NCBI RefSeq assembly: GCF_002813445.1
Contig: NZ_PHHD01000001.1
Location: forward strand, 6,262,001-6,326,000
Length of the DNA stretch: 64,000 bases
Reading direction: 5' to 3'
Source: Pseudomonas tolaasii NCPPB 2192
GTDB taxonomy: Bacteria > Pseudomonadota > Gammaproteobacteria > Pseudomonadales > Pseudomonadaceae
A program made the position numbers and the translations under genes. Numbering within the stretch: position 1 is the first letter of the stretch; every line of letters begins with the position of its first letter. Under the pieces are notes generated by a model. It searched no databases. It worked only from the letters and a program-made list of their open reading frames with translations, and was not told the origin of the DNA. Of this stretch, positions 18,089 through 27,236 are shown piece after piece.

Positions 18089-19986
18089 CCTTGCGTCGTC
18101 GTTGGGACATCAACACCCGCACCCAGCTCATCACCCTGGGCCCGGCGCTGTTGCTGACGTTGCTGTTGATCAGCTTCTTTACCTTCGTGCGTATCCAGGA
18201 TTTGCGTCAGGAACTGGACCACACCGGCCAGTTGATCGCCAACCAGCTCGCGCCCGCCACCGAATACGGGGTGATTTCCGGCAACAACGACGTACTCGAC
18301 AGCCTGTTGCGCGCCACCCTGGCCACGCCCCATGTGCGCTTTCTGGAGATTCAGGACAGCTCGGAGAACATTCTGGTGTATGTGGAGCAACCGTCGGAGA
18401 AGCACGACCGCTCGCTGTCGGTGAAAGTGTTTCAGGCGCCGATCCGGCTGCAGCATATCCAGTTGGGCACCGACTTCTTCCAGGACAACCTCAACGAACC
18501 CAAGGCACCGCGCGCGGACTATCTGGGCCGGGTGATCGTCGGCATGTCCAACGATGCCTTCAGCCAGCGCCAGCAGGAAATCCTGTTCAAGGCCGGCATC
18601 CTCGCCTTGTTCGCGCTGCTGTTTACCTTCCTGCTGGCACGGCGCCTGGCGGCCAGCCTGTCGCAGCCGATCAGCGCCATGGGCCATGCGGTGAAGGCCA
18701 TCCAGCAAGGCGACTACAAGACGCCGCTGCCGATTGTGGATGACTCGGAGCTGGGCGACCTGTCGCGGCATATCAACAACCTCGCCGAAGGCCTGCACCA
18801 GGCCAGTCGCGAGCAACAACAGGCCATGGCGCAGTTGATCCAGACCCGCGAGGAAGCCGAGCGGGCCAACAATGCCAAGTCGGACTTCCTGGCGATGATG
18901 AGCCACGAGTTGCGCACGCCCATGAACGGTGTGCTGGGCATGCTGCAGTTGCTGGAAACCACCGAGATGACCGAGGAGCAGACCGAGTATGCGGCGCTGG
19001 CGTCGGAGTCCACCGAACATCTGCTCAAGGTGATCAACGACATCCTCGACTTCTCGCGCATCGAGCGCGCCGCGCTGGAGCTGGAACACATTTCGTTTAA
19101 CCTGGCGGACCTGATCAGCAGTTGCGCCCAGGCCTTCCAGCACAGCGCCCAGCAGCGCGGGCTGGCGCTGGAACTGCCGATTCCGCCGGGAATGGATGCG
19201 TTGCGCGTGCAGGGCGACCCGACGCGCATCCGCCAGATTCTGGTCAACCTGATCGGCAACGCGCTCAAATTCACCGAGCACGGCACCGTCACCGTCGAGC
19301 CCCATTGGCAGACCCTCGACCATGAACTGGTATGGTTCACGTGCACGGTGCGCGACAGTGGCATCGGAATTTCAGCCGAGCGCCTGGAGCTGATGTTCGA
19401 CGCGTTCCAGCAGGCGGACAGTTCCATTTCAAGACGTTACGGCGGCACCGGCCTGGGCCTGCCCATCGCCCGCACGCTGGCCGAACGCATGGGCGGCACG
19501 CTGCGCGCCCAGAGTGAAGAAGGCCGGGGCTCGGTGTTTACCCTGGAAATTCCGCTGGCCATCGACCAGCAAAGCCTGCCGGCGATTGCCCTGGATGCCG
19601 AAGGCAAAAGTGGCGCCGGCGAGGGTCGTCATGTGTTGCTGGTAGAGGACAACCCGGTCAACCGTACCGTGGTCGAAGCCATGCTGCGCAGCCTGGGGTT
19701 TGAAGTGAGCCTGGCGAACGACGGTGCCGAAGCAATCCGTAGCGCCGAGAGCCTGATTTTCACCGCCATTTTGATGGACTGTCGTCTGCCGCTGATCGAT
19801 GGCTATGAAGCCACGCGGCAAATCCGCCAGTTGCCCGGCTGCGCCGATCTGCCGATCATCGCACTCACCGCCAACGCCTTGCAGGGCGACCGCGAAGCGT
19901 GCCTGGCAGCCGGAATGAACGATTACCTGGCCAAGCCGTTCAAACGTACGGATTTGCAGCAAATCCTGCATCGCTGGGTGCAATAG
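18085..19986 (+). CDS. Hybrid sensor histidine kinase/response regulator (BarA-like architecture)
   Basis: A 633-residue inner-membrane protein. TM1 is at about 15-38, a periplasmic sensor domain at about 40-160 (sCACHE/DUF2222-like), TM2 at about 170-190, and HAMP at about 190-245. HisKA follows with His274 in [16 protein letters not shown], then HATPase (N box [14 protein letters not shown] box [11 protein letters not shown]) and a C-terminal receiver with Asp565 in [15 protein letters not shown] and Lys in YLAKPFKR. It has no HPt domain, so phosphate must go to a separate HPt protein. It is coupled to the binding-protein gene by an ATGA overlap; no output regulator is next to it. Confidence 0.92.
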   Translation: MTLRRRWDINTRTQLITLGPALLLTLLLISFFTFVRIQDLRQELDHTGQLIANQLAPATEYGVISGNNDVLDSLLRATLATPHVRFLEIQDSSENILVYVEQPSEKHDRSLSVKVFQAPIRLQHIQLGTDFFQDNLNEPKAPRADYLGRVIVGMSNDAFSQRQQEILFKAGILALFALLFTFLLARRLAASLSQPISAMGHAVKAIQQGDYKTPLPIVDDSELGDLSRHINNLAEGLHQASREQQQAMAQLIQTREEAERANNAKSDFLAMMSHELRTPMNGVLGMLQLLETTEMTEEQTEYAALASESTEHLLKVINDILDFSRIERAALELEHISFNLADLISSCAQAFQHSAQQRGLALELPIPPGMDALRVQGDPTRIRQILVNLIGNALKFTEHGTVTVEPHWQTLDHELVWFTCTVRDSGIGISAERLELMFDAFQQADSSISRRYGGTGLGLPIARTLAERMGGTLRAQSEEGRGSVFTLEIPLAIDQQSLPAIALDAEGKSGAGEGRHVLLVEDNPVNRTVVEAMLRSLGFEVSLANDGAEAIRSAESLIFTAILMDCRLPLIDGYEATRQIRQLPGCADLPIIALTANALQGDREACLAAGMNDYLAKPFKRTDLQQILHRWVQ

Positions 19987-20084
19987 CGCCGCGCCATCAA
20001 CCAACTGCGACTGGCGTGAAAGACGAAAGTGCGGCAGTCTTAGGCACCCGAACGGGCCTATAAACAGGCTCGGTTTAAAATTTC

Positions 20085-20102
20085 AGTGAACAAGTGTACA
20101 TT
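20085..20102. promoter_or_regulatory. DesT/FabR-like operator upstream of fabA
   Basis: AGTGAACAAGTGTACATT is an 18-bp imperfect palindrome of the form ANTGNACA-NN-TGTNCANT, 134 bases upstream of fabA. It has the shape of the AGNGNACANNTGTNCNCT sites used by FabR in enterics and DesT in Pseudomonas for unsaturated fatty acid control. The promoter could not be placed with confidence; TTGACG at 20110-20115 is a possible -35. Confidence 0.6.
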
Positions 20103-20235
20103 CAGTGCCTTGACGCTGTGACTTTCACTACAACGCAATAGTCTATGTGTAGGCTGCTGACCTGAGGCATGAACGCTTCAGTCGGTTCGGGAAGATTTAC
20201 CCAACCCTGCCGCATGGGATTATTGAGGAGCTCGC

Positions 20236-20751
20236 ATGACCAAACAAAACGCCTTTACTCGGGAAGACCTGCTGCGCTGCAGTCGCGGTGAGCTGTTCGG
20301 CCCAGGTAACGCGCAACTGCCCGCCCCGAACATGCTGATGGTGGATCGCATCACCCATATCAGCGAAGAGGGTGGCAAGTACGGCAAAGGTGAATTGGTC
20401 GCCGAGCTGGATATCACCCCGGACCTGTGGTTCTTCGCCTGCCATTTCGAAGGCGACCCCGTGATGCCGGGCTGCCTGGGCCTCGACGCCATGTGGCAAC
20501 TGGTCGGGTTCTACCTGGGCTGGCAAGGCCTGCCGGGCCGCGGCCGCGCCCTGGGTTCGGGTGAAGTGAAGTTCTTTGGCCAGGTCCTGCCGACCGCCAA
20601 GAAAGTCACCTACAACATTCAAATCAAGCGCGTCCTCAAGGGCAAGCTGAACCTGGCGATCGCCGACGGTTCGGTGACTGTCGACGGTCGCGAGATCTAT
20701 ACTGCCGAAGGCCTTCGCGTCGGCGTATTCACTTCCACTGACAACTTTTAA
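20236..20751 (+). CDS. fabA: 3-hydroxydecanoyl-[ACP] dehydratase/isomerase
   Basis: A 171-residue bifunctional dehydratase that makes trans-2-decenoyl-ACP and isomerises it to cis-3-decenoyl-ACP, the branch point to unsaturated fatty acids. The catalytic His70 is in [15 protein letters not shown] and Asp84 in LGLDAMWQL. The length equals the canonical FabA. GAGGAG precedes the ATG. It is followed 11 bases later by fabB, the arrangement found in Pseudomonas; a DesT/FabR-like palindrome lies upstream and suggests control by acyl-CoA saturation state. Confidence 0.98.
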   Translation: MTKQNAFTREDLLRCSRGELFGPGNAQLPAPNMLMVDRITHISEEGGKYGKGELVAELDITPDLWFFACHFEGDPVMPGCLGLDAMWQLVGFYLGWQGLPGRGRALGSGEVKFFGQVLPTAKKVTYNIQIKRVLKGKLNLAIADGSVTVDGREIYTAEGLRVGVFTSTDNF

Positions 20752-20762
20752 GGGTTATCCGC

Positions 20763-21983
20763 ATGCGCCGCGTCGTTATCACTGGTCTGGGCATTGTTTC
20801 TTGCCTGGGCAATGACAAAGAGACCGTCACCGCTAACCTGCGTGCAAGTCGCCCTGGCATCCGCTTCAACCCGGAATATGCCGAAATGGGTCTGCGTAGC
20901 CAGGTTTCCGGCTCCATCGACCTGCCTCTCGAAGAACTGATCGATCGCAAGATCTATCGCTTCGTCGGCCACGCTGCCGCCTACGCCTACCTGGCCATGA
21001 AAGACGCCATCGCCGACTCCGGCCTGAGCGACGACCAGGTATCGAACGTACGCACCGGCCTGATCGCCGGCTCCGGCGGCGCATCGACCCTGAACCAGAT
21101 GGAAGCGCTGGACATCCTGCGCGAAAAAGGCGTGAAGCGCGTTGGCCCGTACCGTGTAACGCGGACCATGGGCAGCACCGTTTCGGCCTGCCTGGCCACA
21201 CCGTTCCAGATCAAGGGCGTGAACTACTCGATCTCCTCGGCCTGCGCCACCAGTGCTCACTGCATCGGTACTGCGGTTGAGCAGATCCAGCTGGGCAAGC
21301 AGGACATCGTGTTCGCCGGCGGCGGTGAAGAAGAGCACTGGAGCCAGTCGTTCCTGTTCGACGCCATGGGCGCGCTGTCCACCCAGTACAACGAAACCCC
21401 GGAAAAGGCCTCCCGCGCCTACGACGCCAAGCGTGACGGTTTCGTCATCGCCGGCGGTGGCGGCATGGTCGTGGTCGAGGAGCTGGAACACGCTCTGGCC
21501 CGTGGTGCCAAGATCTACGCGGAAATCGTCGGCTACGGCGCCACTTCCGACGGCTACGACATGGTTGCCCCGAGCGGCGAAGGCGCCATCCGTTGCATGC
21601 AGATGGCCATGTCCACCGTGGATACCCCAATCGACTACCTGAACACCCACGGCACTTCGACTCCGGTCGGCGACGCCAAGGAAATGGAAGGCGTGCGTGC
21701 GGTATTCGGTGACAAGGCGCCGGCCATCAGCTCCACCAAGAGCCTGTCGGGTCACTCCCTGGGCGCCGCCGGCGTTCATGAAGCGATCTATTGCCTGCTG
21801 ATGATGGAAGGCAACTTCATGGCCGGCTCGGCCAACATCGACGAGATTGATCCGGTGGTGGCAGATATGCCGATCCTGACCAAGACCGTCGAGAACGCCA
21901 AGATCGACACCGTGATGAGCAACAGCTTCGGCTTCGGTGGCACCAACGCCACCCTGGTGCTGAAACGCTGGCAGGGTCAGTAA
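20763..21983 (+). CDS. fabB: 3-oxoacyl-[ACP] synthase I
   Basis: A 406-residue condensing enzyme that elongates cis-3-decenoyl-ACP, which is essential for unsaturated fatty acid synthesis. The nucleophile Cys161 is in [13 protein letters not shown], and the two catalytic His are in [11 protein letters not shown] and [11 protein letters not shown]; the glycine-rich end is [15 protein letters not shown]. The start [10 protein letters not shown] follows AAGG at short spacing. It forms an operon with fabA and ends in a strong intrinsic terminator 22 bases after the stop. Confidence 0.98.
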   Translation: MRRVVITGLGIVSCLGNDKETVTANLRASRPGIRFNPEYAEMGLRSQVSGSIDLPLEELIDRKIYRFVGHAAAYAYLAMKDAIADSGLSDDQVSNVRTGLIAGSGGASTLNQMEALDILREKGVKRVGPYRVTRTMGSTVSACLATPFQIKGVNYSISSACATSAHCIGTAVEQIQLGKQDIVFAGGGEEEHWSQSFLFDAMGALSTQYNETPEKASRAYDAKRDGFVIAGGGGMVVVEELEHALARGAKIYAEIVGYGATSDGYDMVAPSGEGAIRCMQMAMSTVDTPIDYLNTHGTSTPVGDAKEMEGVRAVFGDKAPAISSTKSLSGHSLGAAGVHEAIYCLLMMEGNFMAGSANIDEIDPVVADMPILTKTVENAKIDTVMSNSFGFGGTNATLVLKRWQGQ

Positions 21984-22004
21984 GACCTGTAGGTTGATCA
22001 CCTG

Positions 22005-22034
22005 AAAAAGCCCCGACCGGTTCGGGGCTTTTTT
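22005..22034 (+). terminator. Intrinsic terminator of fabAB
   Basis: The stem AAGCCCCGA/TTCGGGGCTT, with a short CCGG loop, is followed by a run of T; flanking A and T runs make it potentially bidirectional. It begins about 21 bases after fabB. Confidence 0.93.
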
Positions 22035-22062
22035 GTGGGCAGTTGGAAGGCCGAGTCGCCTT

Positions 22063-22138
22063 CATCGCAGGCAAGCCAGCTCCCACACAGTTTGACCGAG
22101 TAGATACGGTTACCTGTGGGAGCTGGCTTGCCTGCGAT
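22063..22138. repeat. REPIN (paired inverted REP)
   Basis: The inverted pair ATCGCAGGCAAGCCAGCTCCC and its reverse complement (GGGAGCTGGCTTGCCTGCGAT), separated by about 36 bases, lies between the convergent fabB and chemoreceptor genes. Confidence 0.88.
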
Positions 22139-22160
22139 CGGGCCACCCGAGCCTATCGCC

Positions 22161-23786
22161 CTACACCGAAAACCGCGCCACCATGGTGTTCAAATCCACC
22201 GCCAACCGCGACAACTCCTGGCTCGCCGCACTCGTCTGATTCGCCCCTGTCGATGTCTGATGCGCCAGATCGCGGATATTCATCAAATTGCGATCCACCT
22301 CCCGCGCCACCGCCGCCTGCTGCTCCGATGCGCTGGCAATCACCAGGTTGCGCTCATTGATCAACGTAAACGCTGACGCAATCTCCTCCAGCGCCGCGCC
22401 CGCCGACTTGGCGATATCCAGAGTGGAGCGCGCACGGCTGTTGCTCAGTTGCATCGAACTCACGGCCTGATCCGTGCCCTGCTGAATCCCGCTGATCATC
22501 ACCTCGATTTCCTGGGTCGACTGCTGCGTACGATGGGCCAGCGCCCGCACCTCATCCGCCACCACCGCAAATCCGCGCCCGGCGTCCCCGGCCCGCGCGG
22601 CCTCAATGGCCGCGTTCAGCGCCAACAGGTTGGTTTGCTCGGCGATCGAGCGAATCACGTCCAGCACCTTGCTGATGCCGTACACCTTGTGTGCCAAGTC
22701 CTCGACCTGGGCTGCATTGGCCGTGACATCGGTAGCCAGCGCTTCAATCGACTCCACGGTCTGGTGCACCTGCTCACGCCCCTGCTGGGCAATCCGGTCA
22801 GACTCCCGCGAGGCCTGGGACGTGGCCACCGCATTGCTCGCCACCTCTTCGACCGCCGCCGTCATCTGATTGACCGCCGTGGCAGCCTGTTCGATTTCCT
22901 GATTCTGCTGGTGCAGCCCGCGTGTGGCGTCTTCGGTGACGCAACTGAGCTCTTCGGAAGCCGAGGCCAGTTGGTTTGACGACTCGGCAATGCGCCGAAT
23001 GGTGTCACGCAGGTTCTCCTGCATGCCCTTAAGCGCCTGCTGCAAACGCGCCGGCTCATCATTGCCGGCTACGCTGATCTCGCCCGTCAGATCGCCGCTG
23101 GCCACGCCCTGGGCGACTTTCAGCGACTGCGCCAGCGGCAGCACAATGCTGCGGGTCAGCCACAATGCCAGCCCGAGGGTGATCAGCGCCGTGAGCACGA
23201 TCATGCCCACCACCCAGATGCGGGATTGACTGAACACGCTTTGCGCCAGGTTCGCCGCATGGTTGGCATTGGTTTTATTCAACTCGACCAGATCATGCAG
23301 GGTGCCGGCCATTTCGTCGGCGAGTTGATTCATCTCGCCATTGACCACCCTTACCGCCTCTTCCAGCTGATTGGCTTTGGAAAATCCCATGACCTGTTCC
23401 TGACGTTGCAGGTATTGCTGCTCCTGGGCCTTGAAACGGTCAAACAGCGCGCGCTCTTCGGGGAGCACGATCAGCGCCTCGTAGAGGGTTTGCGCCTTGT
23501 GCAGGCCACTTTTGAGGTCGGTAAGTTTTTGCTCGTTCTGCGCCAGCGCCTGCGGGTCACGGTTGACCAGCAGGCGCAAGGTCAACGCGCGGACCCGCAG
23601 CAGGTCCTGGCTCATTTCCCCCACCGCCATCACGCTGGGCAGCCAATTGTTTTCCACCTGGTCGGATTGCTGGCGCATATTGGCCATCTGCAACAGAGCG
23701 AAGCCGCCCAGGGCGAACACCATCAACGCCAGCACGCCAAAGCCCAGACCGGCGCGCGGGGCGATATTCAGACTGCGGATACTCAT
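22161..23786 (-). CDS. Methyl-accepting chemotaxis protein
   Basis: A 541-residue chemoreceptor. TM1 is at about 11-33, a helical four-helix-bundle-type periplasmic domain at about 35-190 ([25 protein letters not shown] at its start), TM2 at about 192-212 and HAMP at about 213-265. The cytoplasmic hairpin has its tip in [20 protein letters not shown] and continues [18 protein letters not shown]; candidate methylation segments flank the tip. The C-terminus lacks a CheR-binding pentapeptide. The start ATG at 23786 ([13 protein letters not shown]) matches the family; 16 upstream in-frame codons are ignored. The ligand is unknown; relatives sense amino acids or organic acids. Confidence 0.94.
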   Translation of the reverse strand: MSIRSLNIAPRAGLGFGVLALMVFALGGFALLQMANMRQQSDQVENNWLPSVMAVGEMSQDLLRVRALTLRLLVNRDPQALAQNEQKLTDLKSGLHKAQTLYEALIVLPEERALFDRFKAQEQQYLQRQEQVMGFSKANQLEEAVRVVNGEMNQLADEMAGTLHDLVELNKTNANHAANLAQSVFSQSRIWVVGMIVLTALITLGLALWLTRSIVLPLAQSLKVAQGVASGDLTGEISVAGNDEPARLQQALKGMQENLRDTIRRIAESSNQLASASEELSCVTEDATRGLHQQNQEIEQAATAVNQMTAAVEEVASNAVATSQASRESDRIAQQGREQVHQTVESIEALATDVTANAAQVEDLAHKVYGISKVLDVIRSIAEQTNLLALNAAIEAARAGDAGRGFAVVADEVRALAHRTQQSTQEIEVMISGIQQGTDQAVSSMQLSNSRARSTLDIAKSAGAALEEIASAFTLINERNLVIASASEQQAAVAREVDRNLMNIRDLAHQTSTGANQTSAASQELSRLAVDLNTMVARFSV

Positions 23787-23882
23787 GCCCGGATTCCTTT
23801 CATGTGCGCTGCATCCACCTGCAGCAGGTCTCAAGAAAGGTATCGGCGCTTCAGCGGTTTTGCGTAAGACGAAAAGGCGATA

Positions 23883-24905
23883 TCAATGTGCCTGCTCATC
23901 GCGAGCGGATTTCGGCAGAATCGCCAGAAAGTTATCCCGCGCGACCTTGTGAGAGACGTCCTCGGGCAGCGCATCGAGGAAGGGGTCGAAGCGGCGCAGT
24001 TCCTTCCCCAATTTGTTGAAACGCCCTACCACGTCCGAGCCCAGCATGAAGCGGTCCGGGAAGCGCTCCACCAGTTTCAGCCACTCGGCGCGGGGTTGGC
24101 CCGCGTCATCCAGCAAATACGGCGTGAGCATGCTCCAGGACAGGTCAATGTAGAGGTTGGGGTAAGCCCCGAGCATTCTGCTCAAGGTCGGCAGCAAAAA
24201 GTCCATTTGCACCTGATGGCGATGGATCTCCTTGCTGGTACCGGCGTGCGCCCAAATAAAACGCGTGTGCGGGTGGTTGCGCAGCGGCTCTTCCACTTCT
24301 GCCAGGTACAGCGGGTTGCGCTCGCGTTTGGAGGTGATATTGGAGTGCAGCATCACCGGCAGGTCATTTTCCGCCGCCAGGTGATAGATGCGCGTCATCG
24401 CCTCGTTGTTGGCGCGCGGCGTGTCGCCCGCGGTCAGGGCGGTCAGGTCGTCATGGCGGGTAAACACCTCGCCGATGCCCTGCCAGAGGCCCGGGTTGAG
24501 GTCGATCATGCGCTGGATATGAGCGGCGGAGTTCTTGTCGTTGGGGTTGAAGCCCGACAAAAACGGATGAAAGTGCCGGCGCTGCTCGGGTGCGAGCTTG
24601 TTGACTGCCGCCGCAACGATCACATCCGTGGCGCTGTACCAATAGGCATCGGCGTCATCACCGGCGTAATAGCGCGGGCGTTTGGGTTCGTCTTCGTGCC
24701 ATTTCTTCGCCACGGGAATGCCGGAAATCATCACATGCTCAATGCGTGCGTCGGCCATGGCCTGAAGCAATTTGTCCATGCCCGCCGTTTCCTGGAAGAA
24801 GTCGACGTAATGCAGGTGCGCATCGCTGTAGACGTAGTCACGGGCCTGCACACCAACACTGGCGACGGCAAACAACAGGGCAAGACTCAGACGGTTCAAA
24901 GGCAC
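23883..24905 (-). CDS. Exported amidohydrolase-family (TIM-barrel) hydrolase
   Basis: A 340-residue metal-dependent hydrolase of the amidohydrolase_2 type. A signal peptide is at about 1-21 (LSLALLFAVASVGVQA). Metal and catalytic motifs are SDAHLHYVDFF near 28-38 (HxH), MLHSNI near 185, FIWAHAGTS near 215 and FMLGSDVVGR near 285 (Asp). Relatives include aromatic decarboxylases and lactonases, but most are cytoplasmic; an exported version is less usual. It lies on the minus strand with its own short promoter region and nothing obviously coupled. Confidence 0.85.
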   Translation of the reverse strand: MPLNRLSLALLFAVASVGVQARDYVYSDAHLHYVDFFQETAGMDKLLQAMADARIEHVMISGIPVAKKWHEDEPKRPRYYAGDDADAYWYSATDVIVAAAVNKLAPEQRRHFHPFLSGFNPNDKNSAAHIQRMIDLNPGLWQGIGEVFTRHDDLTALTAGDTPRANNEAMTRIYHLAAENDLPVMLHSNITSKRERNPLYLAEVEEPLRNHPHTRFIWAHAGTSKEIHRHQVQMDFLLPTLSRMLGAYPNLYIDLSWSMLTPYLLDDAGQPRAEWLKLVERFPDRFMLGSDVVGRFNKLGKELRRFDPFLDALPEDVSHKVARDNFLAILPKSARDEQAH

Positions 24906-25045
24906 GGTACAACCTCGGCGATGGCTGGTATCGGTAGACCCTTTGCCGCCTGCCGCGGTTCAGCCGGCAAAAAACGCGGAACACCAGAGTGCCAGCATGC
25001 TCTATAACTGCATGACCTTCTTTCTGCCACCGTGTGAGGTTTGCC

Positions 25046-25462
25046 ATGCCTGTTACCGTCAATACCCTGAACCACGACAACTTTCGTCACAGCGTGAACA
25101 TCAATAACCACGAACTGTTCACCGACCTGCCCAAGAGCCTGGGCGGCGACGATTCGGCGCCCTCGCCCCACGATTATTTCGACGCCGCGCTGGCCTCGTG
25201 CAAAGCGCTGACCGTCAAACTCTATGCCCAGAAGAAAGACATCCCCCTCACCGGCGTGACCGTGGAAGTGACCCACGACAGCACCGAGGAGCAGAAAGGC
25301 AAGTACAAGCTCAACGTCAAGCTGACCCTCAAGGGCGTGCTCACCGACGAACAGCGCGACGAGTTGCACCGCGTAGCCGACCGCTGCCCGGTGCACAAGC
25401 TGATGACCACGGCTGAAGTGACCATCGAAACAAAACTGTCCGAAGGCGCATTCAGCCAATAA
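25046..25462 (+). CDS. OsmC family protein
   Basis: A 138-residue OsmC/Ohr-fold protein. The two conserved redox Cys are in ALASCKALTVKLYAQ (near 55) and VADRCPVHKLM (near 118), with Arg/Glu context typical of organic hydroperoxide reductases. The ATG at 25046 (MPVTVNTLNHDNF) has GAGG upstream; an ATG four codons earlier has no better site. OsmC proteins reduce lipid hydroperoxides in stress or stationary phase. It is the first of two tandem plus-strand single-copy genes, OsmC then pirin. Confidence 0.9.
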   Translation: MPVTVNTLNHDNFRHSVNINNHELFTDLPKSLGGDDSAPSPHDYFDAALASCKALTVKLYAQKKDIPLTGVTVEVTHDSTEEQKGKYKLNVKLTLKGVLTDEQRDELHRVADRCPVHKLMTTAEVTIETKLSEGAFSQ

Positions 25463-25526
25463 CGCCAACCGCCTGTCGAGCGGGTTATGCTCAGTCCTAC
25501 CCAACCCGCTCAGACAGGGATGCCCC

Positions 25527-26387
25527 ATGACCACCGTGATCCGCCCCCGCCCCGAAGATGTCGAAGGCCAGCCTATCCTGCGCCCGCTGCCCTCGCGTGA
25601 ATGCCGCAGCGTCGGGCCTTTCGTGTTTTTCGACCACATGTTGCCGACACGTTATGCCCCCGGCAGCGGCATGAATATCCGCCAGCACCCGCATATCGGG
25701 CTATCCACCCTCACCTACCTGTTTGAAGGCACCTTGCAGCACAAGGACAGCCTGGGCTCGGACCAGGTGGTAGAAGCCGGCGACGTCAGTTGGATGACGG
25801 CCGGCAGTGCGATTGCCCACGTTGAACGCACCCCCGAGGCGGTCAAGGCTCGTGGGTTTAGCCTGCACGGGCTGCAAGTGTGGCTCGCGTCCCCCAAGGA
25901 TCACGAGACCGGGCCGGGGCATTACAGCCACCACCCGGCAGCGAGTCTGCCGGTGAGCAACAATCTGGGTGTGCAGATTCGCCTGATTGCCGGTAACGGC
26001 TTCTGCCTCAAATCGCCGGTGCCGGTGCTGTCGCCCACGCTTTATGCGCACGTGCACATGCAGACGGCCACCACGCTGCTGATCCCCGATGAGCATGAGG
26101 AACGGGCGGTGTATGTGCTGGAAGGCGAGGCTCAGCTTGATGGTGAAGCGCTGGCGGTGCATACCCTGGTTGTATTGCCTGCAGGCCAGGAAATGACGCT
26201 GTTCGCCGAGGGCGATTGCCATTTGGTGGTTTTCGGCGGTGCGCCGCTGGATGGGCCACGGCGGATCAACTGGAATTTTGTCGCAAGCGACCCTGCGGTG
26301 ATTGAGCAGGCCCGGAAGCGCTGGGCGGCCGGGGATTGGCCGACGGTGCCGGGTGAATCTGAAAGGATTGAGTTGCCGGCGAGGTAG
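25527..26387 (+). CDS. Pirin family protein
   Basis: A 286-residue bicupin. The metal site is in FFDHMLPTRYAPGSG...RQHPHIGLSTLTYLFEGTLQHKD (three His and a Glu), and the second cupin is at about 180-260. Bacterial pirins such as YhhW show quercetin 2,3-dioxygenase activity, while others bind pyruvate dehydrogenase or act as iron-dependent regulators; which applies here is unknown. It starts 64 bases after osmC. A REPIN starts two bases past its stop. Confidence 0.92.
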   Translation: MTTVIRPRPEDVEGQPILRPLPSRECRSVGPFVFFDHMLPTRYAPGSGMNIRQHPHIGLSTLTYLFEGTLQHKDSLGSDQVVEAGDVSWMTAGSAIAHVERTPEAVKARGFSLHGLQVWLASPKDHETGPGHYSHHPAASLPVSNNLGVQIRLIAGNGFCLKSPVPVLSPTLYAHVHMQTATTLLIPDEHEERAVYVLEGEAQLDGEALAVHTLVVLPAGQEMTLFAEGDCHLVVFGGAPLDGPRRINWNFVASDPAVIEQARKRWAAGDWPTVPGESERIELPAR

Positions 26388-26388
26388 T

Positions 26389-26441
26389 CATCGCGGGCAA
26401 GCCCGCTCCCACAAAATGTGGGAGCTGGTTTGCCTGCGATG
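26389..26441. repeat. Chimeric REP pair
   Basis: An inverted pair with only a few bases between arms. The left arm is the CGGGCAAGCCCGCTCCCACA subtype, the right arm the TGTGGGAGCTGGTTTGCC subtype, so two variants are joined in one element. It lies between the convergent pirin and dienelactone hydrolase genes. Confidence 0.85.
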
Positions 26442-26447
26442 GGGCCA

Positions 26448-27170
26448 TCAGACCTTGAACACTTCATCCAGCAAGTCATGCATCGACTTGAACGCGCGCT
26501 TGGCGGTCTTCTCGTCGTACATCATCTTGCCCGGCATATTCGCGTGCGGGTCGGTGAAGGAATGCACCGCACCGCCGTAGCTCAGCAATTGCCAGTCCAC
26601 ACCCGCTGCATTCATTTCAGCTTCGAACGCCGGCAGTTGCTCTTTTGGCACCAACGGGTCGGAGGCGCCGTGCAGCACCAGCACCGAGCCCTTGACGTGT
26701 TTCGCGCCGTCCGGGTTCCGGGTATCGATGGTGCCGTGGAACGACACGGCCGCCTTCAGCGGCGCACCGGTACGCGCCAGTTCCAGCGAGCAGAAACCGC
26801 CAAAGCAGAAACCGAAGGTCGCCAGCTTCGAGGTATCCACCTCGGCCTGGGCCTTGAGTTGCTCGAACGCCGCTTGCAGGCGCTTGAGCAACTGCGGGTT
26901 GTCATTTTTCAATGGCATCATCGCGGCGCCGGCTTCATCACCATTCGACGGGCGCACGGTCTGCCCGTACAGGTCGGCGATCAGCACCACATAGCCCTTG
27001 GCGGCGACGCTTTTGGCAATGTCTTCGGCACCCGCACTCACCCCCATCCAGTTCGGCGCCATCAGCAGGCCCGGCAGCGGGCCTTTATGGCTGGCATCGA
27101 ACGCGAGGCGGCTTTCATAAGACTGGCCATCAATCTGATAGACCACGGAACGTACAGTGACTTGGCTCAT
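26448..27170 (-). CDS. Dienelactone hydrolase family protein
   Basis: A 240-residue alpha/beta-hydrolase of the DLH type. The nucleophile is Cys in FGFCFGGFCSLELA near 120, Asp is in LVLHGASDPLVPKEQL, and His is in YGGAVHSFTDPHAN near 205. I start it at the second of two adjacent ATGs (MSQVTVRSVVYQ). DLH enzymes open dienelactones in aromatic degradation, but many, like this isolated one, are housekeeping esterases of unknown substrate. htpG precedes it on the same strand, with a strong terminator between. Confidence 0.9.
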   Translation of the reverse strand: MSQVTVRSVVYQIDGQSYESRLAFDASHKGPLPGLLMAPNWMGVSAGAEDIAKSVAAKGYVVLIADLYGQTVRPSNGDEAGAAMMPLKNDNPQLLKRLQAAFEQLKAQAEVDTSKLATFGFCFGGFCSLELARTGAPLKAAVSFHGTIDTRNPDGAKHVKGSVLVLHGASDPLVPKEQLPAFEAEMNAAGVDWQLLSYGGAVHSFTDPHANMPGKMMYDEKTAKRAFKSMHDLLDEVFKV

Positions 27171-27200
27171 CATTTACTCCAGTTGAGGTGCACTAGAACG

Positions 27201-27225
27201 AAAAAACCCGCCGAAGCGGGTTTTT
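27201..27225 (-). terminator. Intrinsic terminator of htpG
   Basis: The stem AACCCGC/GCGGGTT (loop CGAA) is flanked by A and T runs, 12 bases past the htpG stop on the minus strand. It separates htpG from the downstream dienelactone hydrolase. Confidence 0.93.
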
Positions 27226-27236
27226 CTACAACGGTG

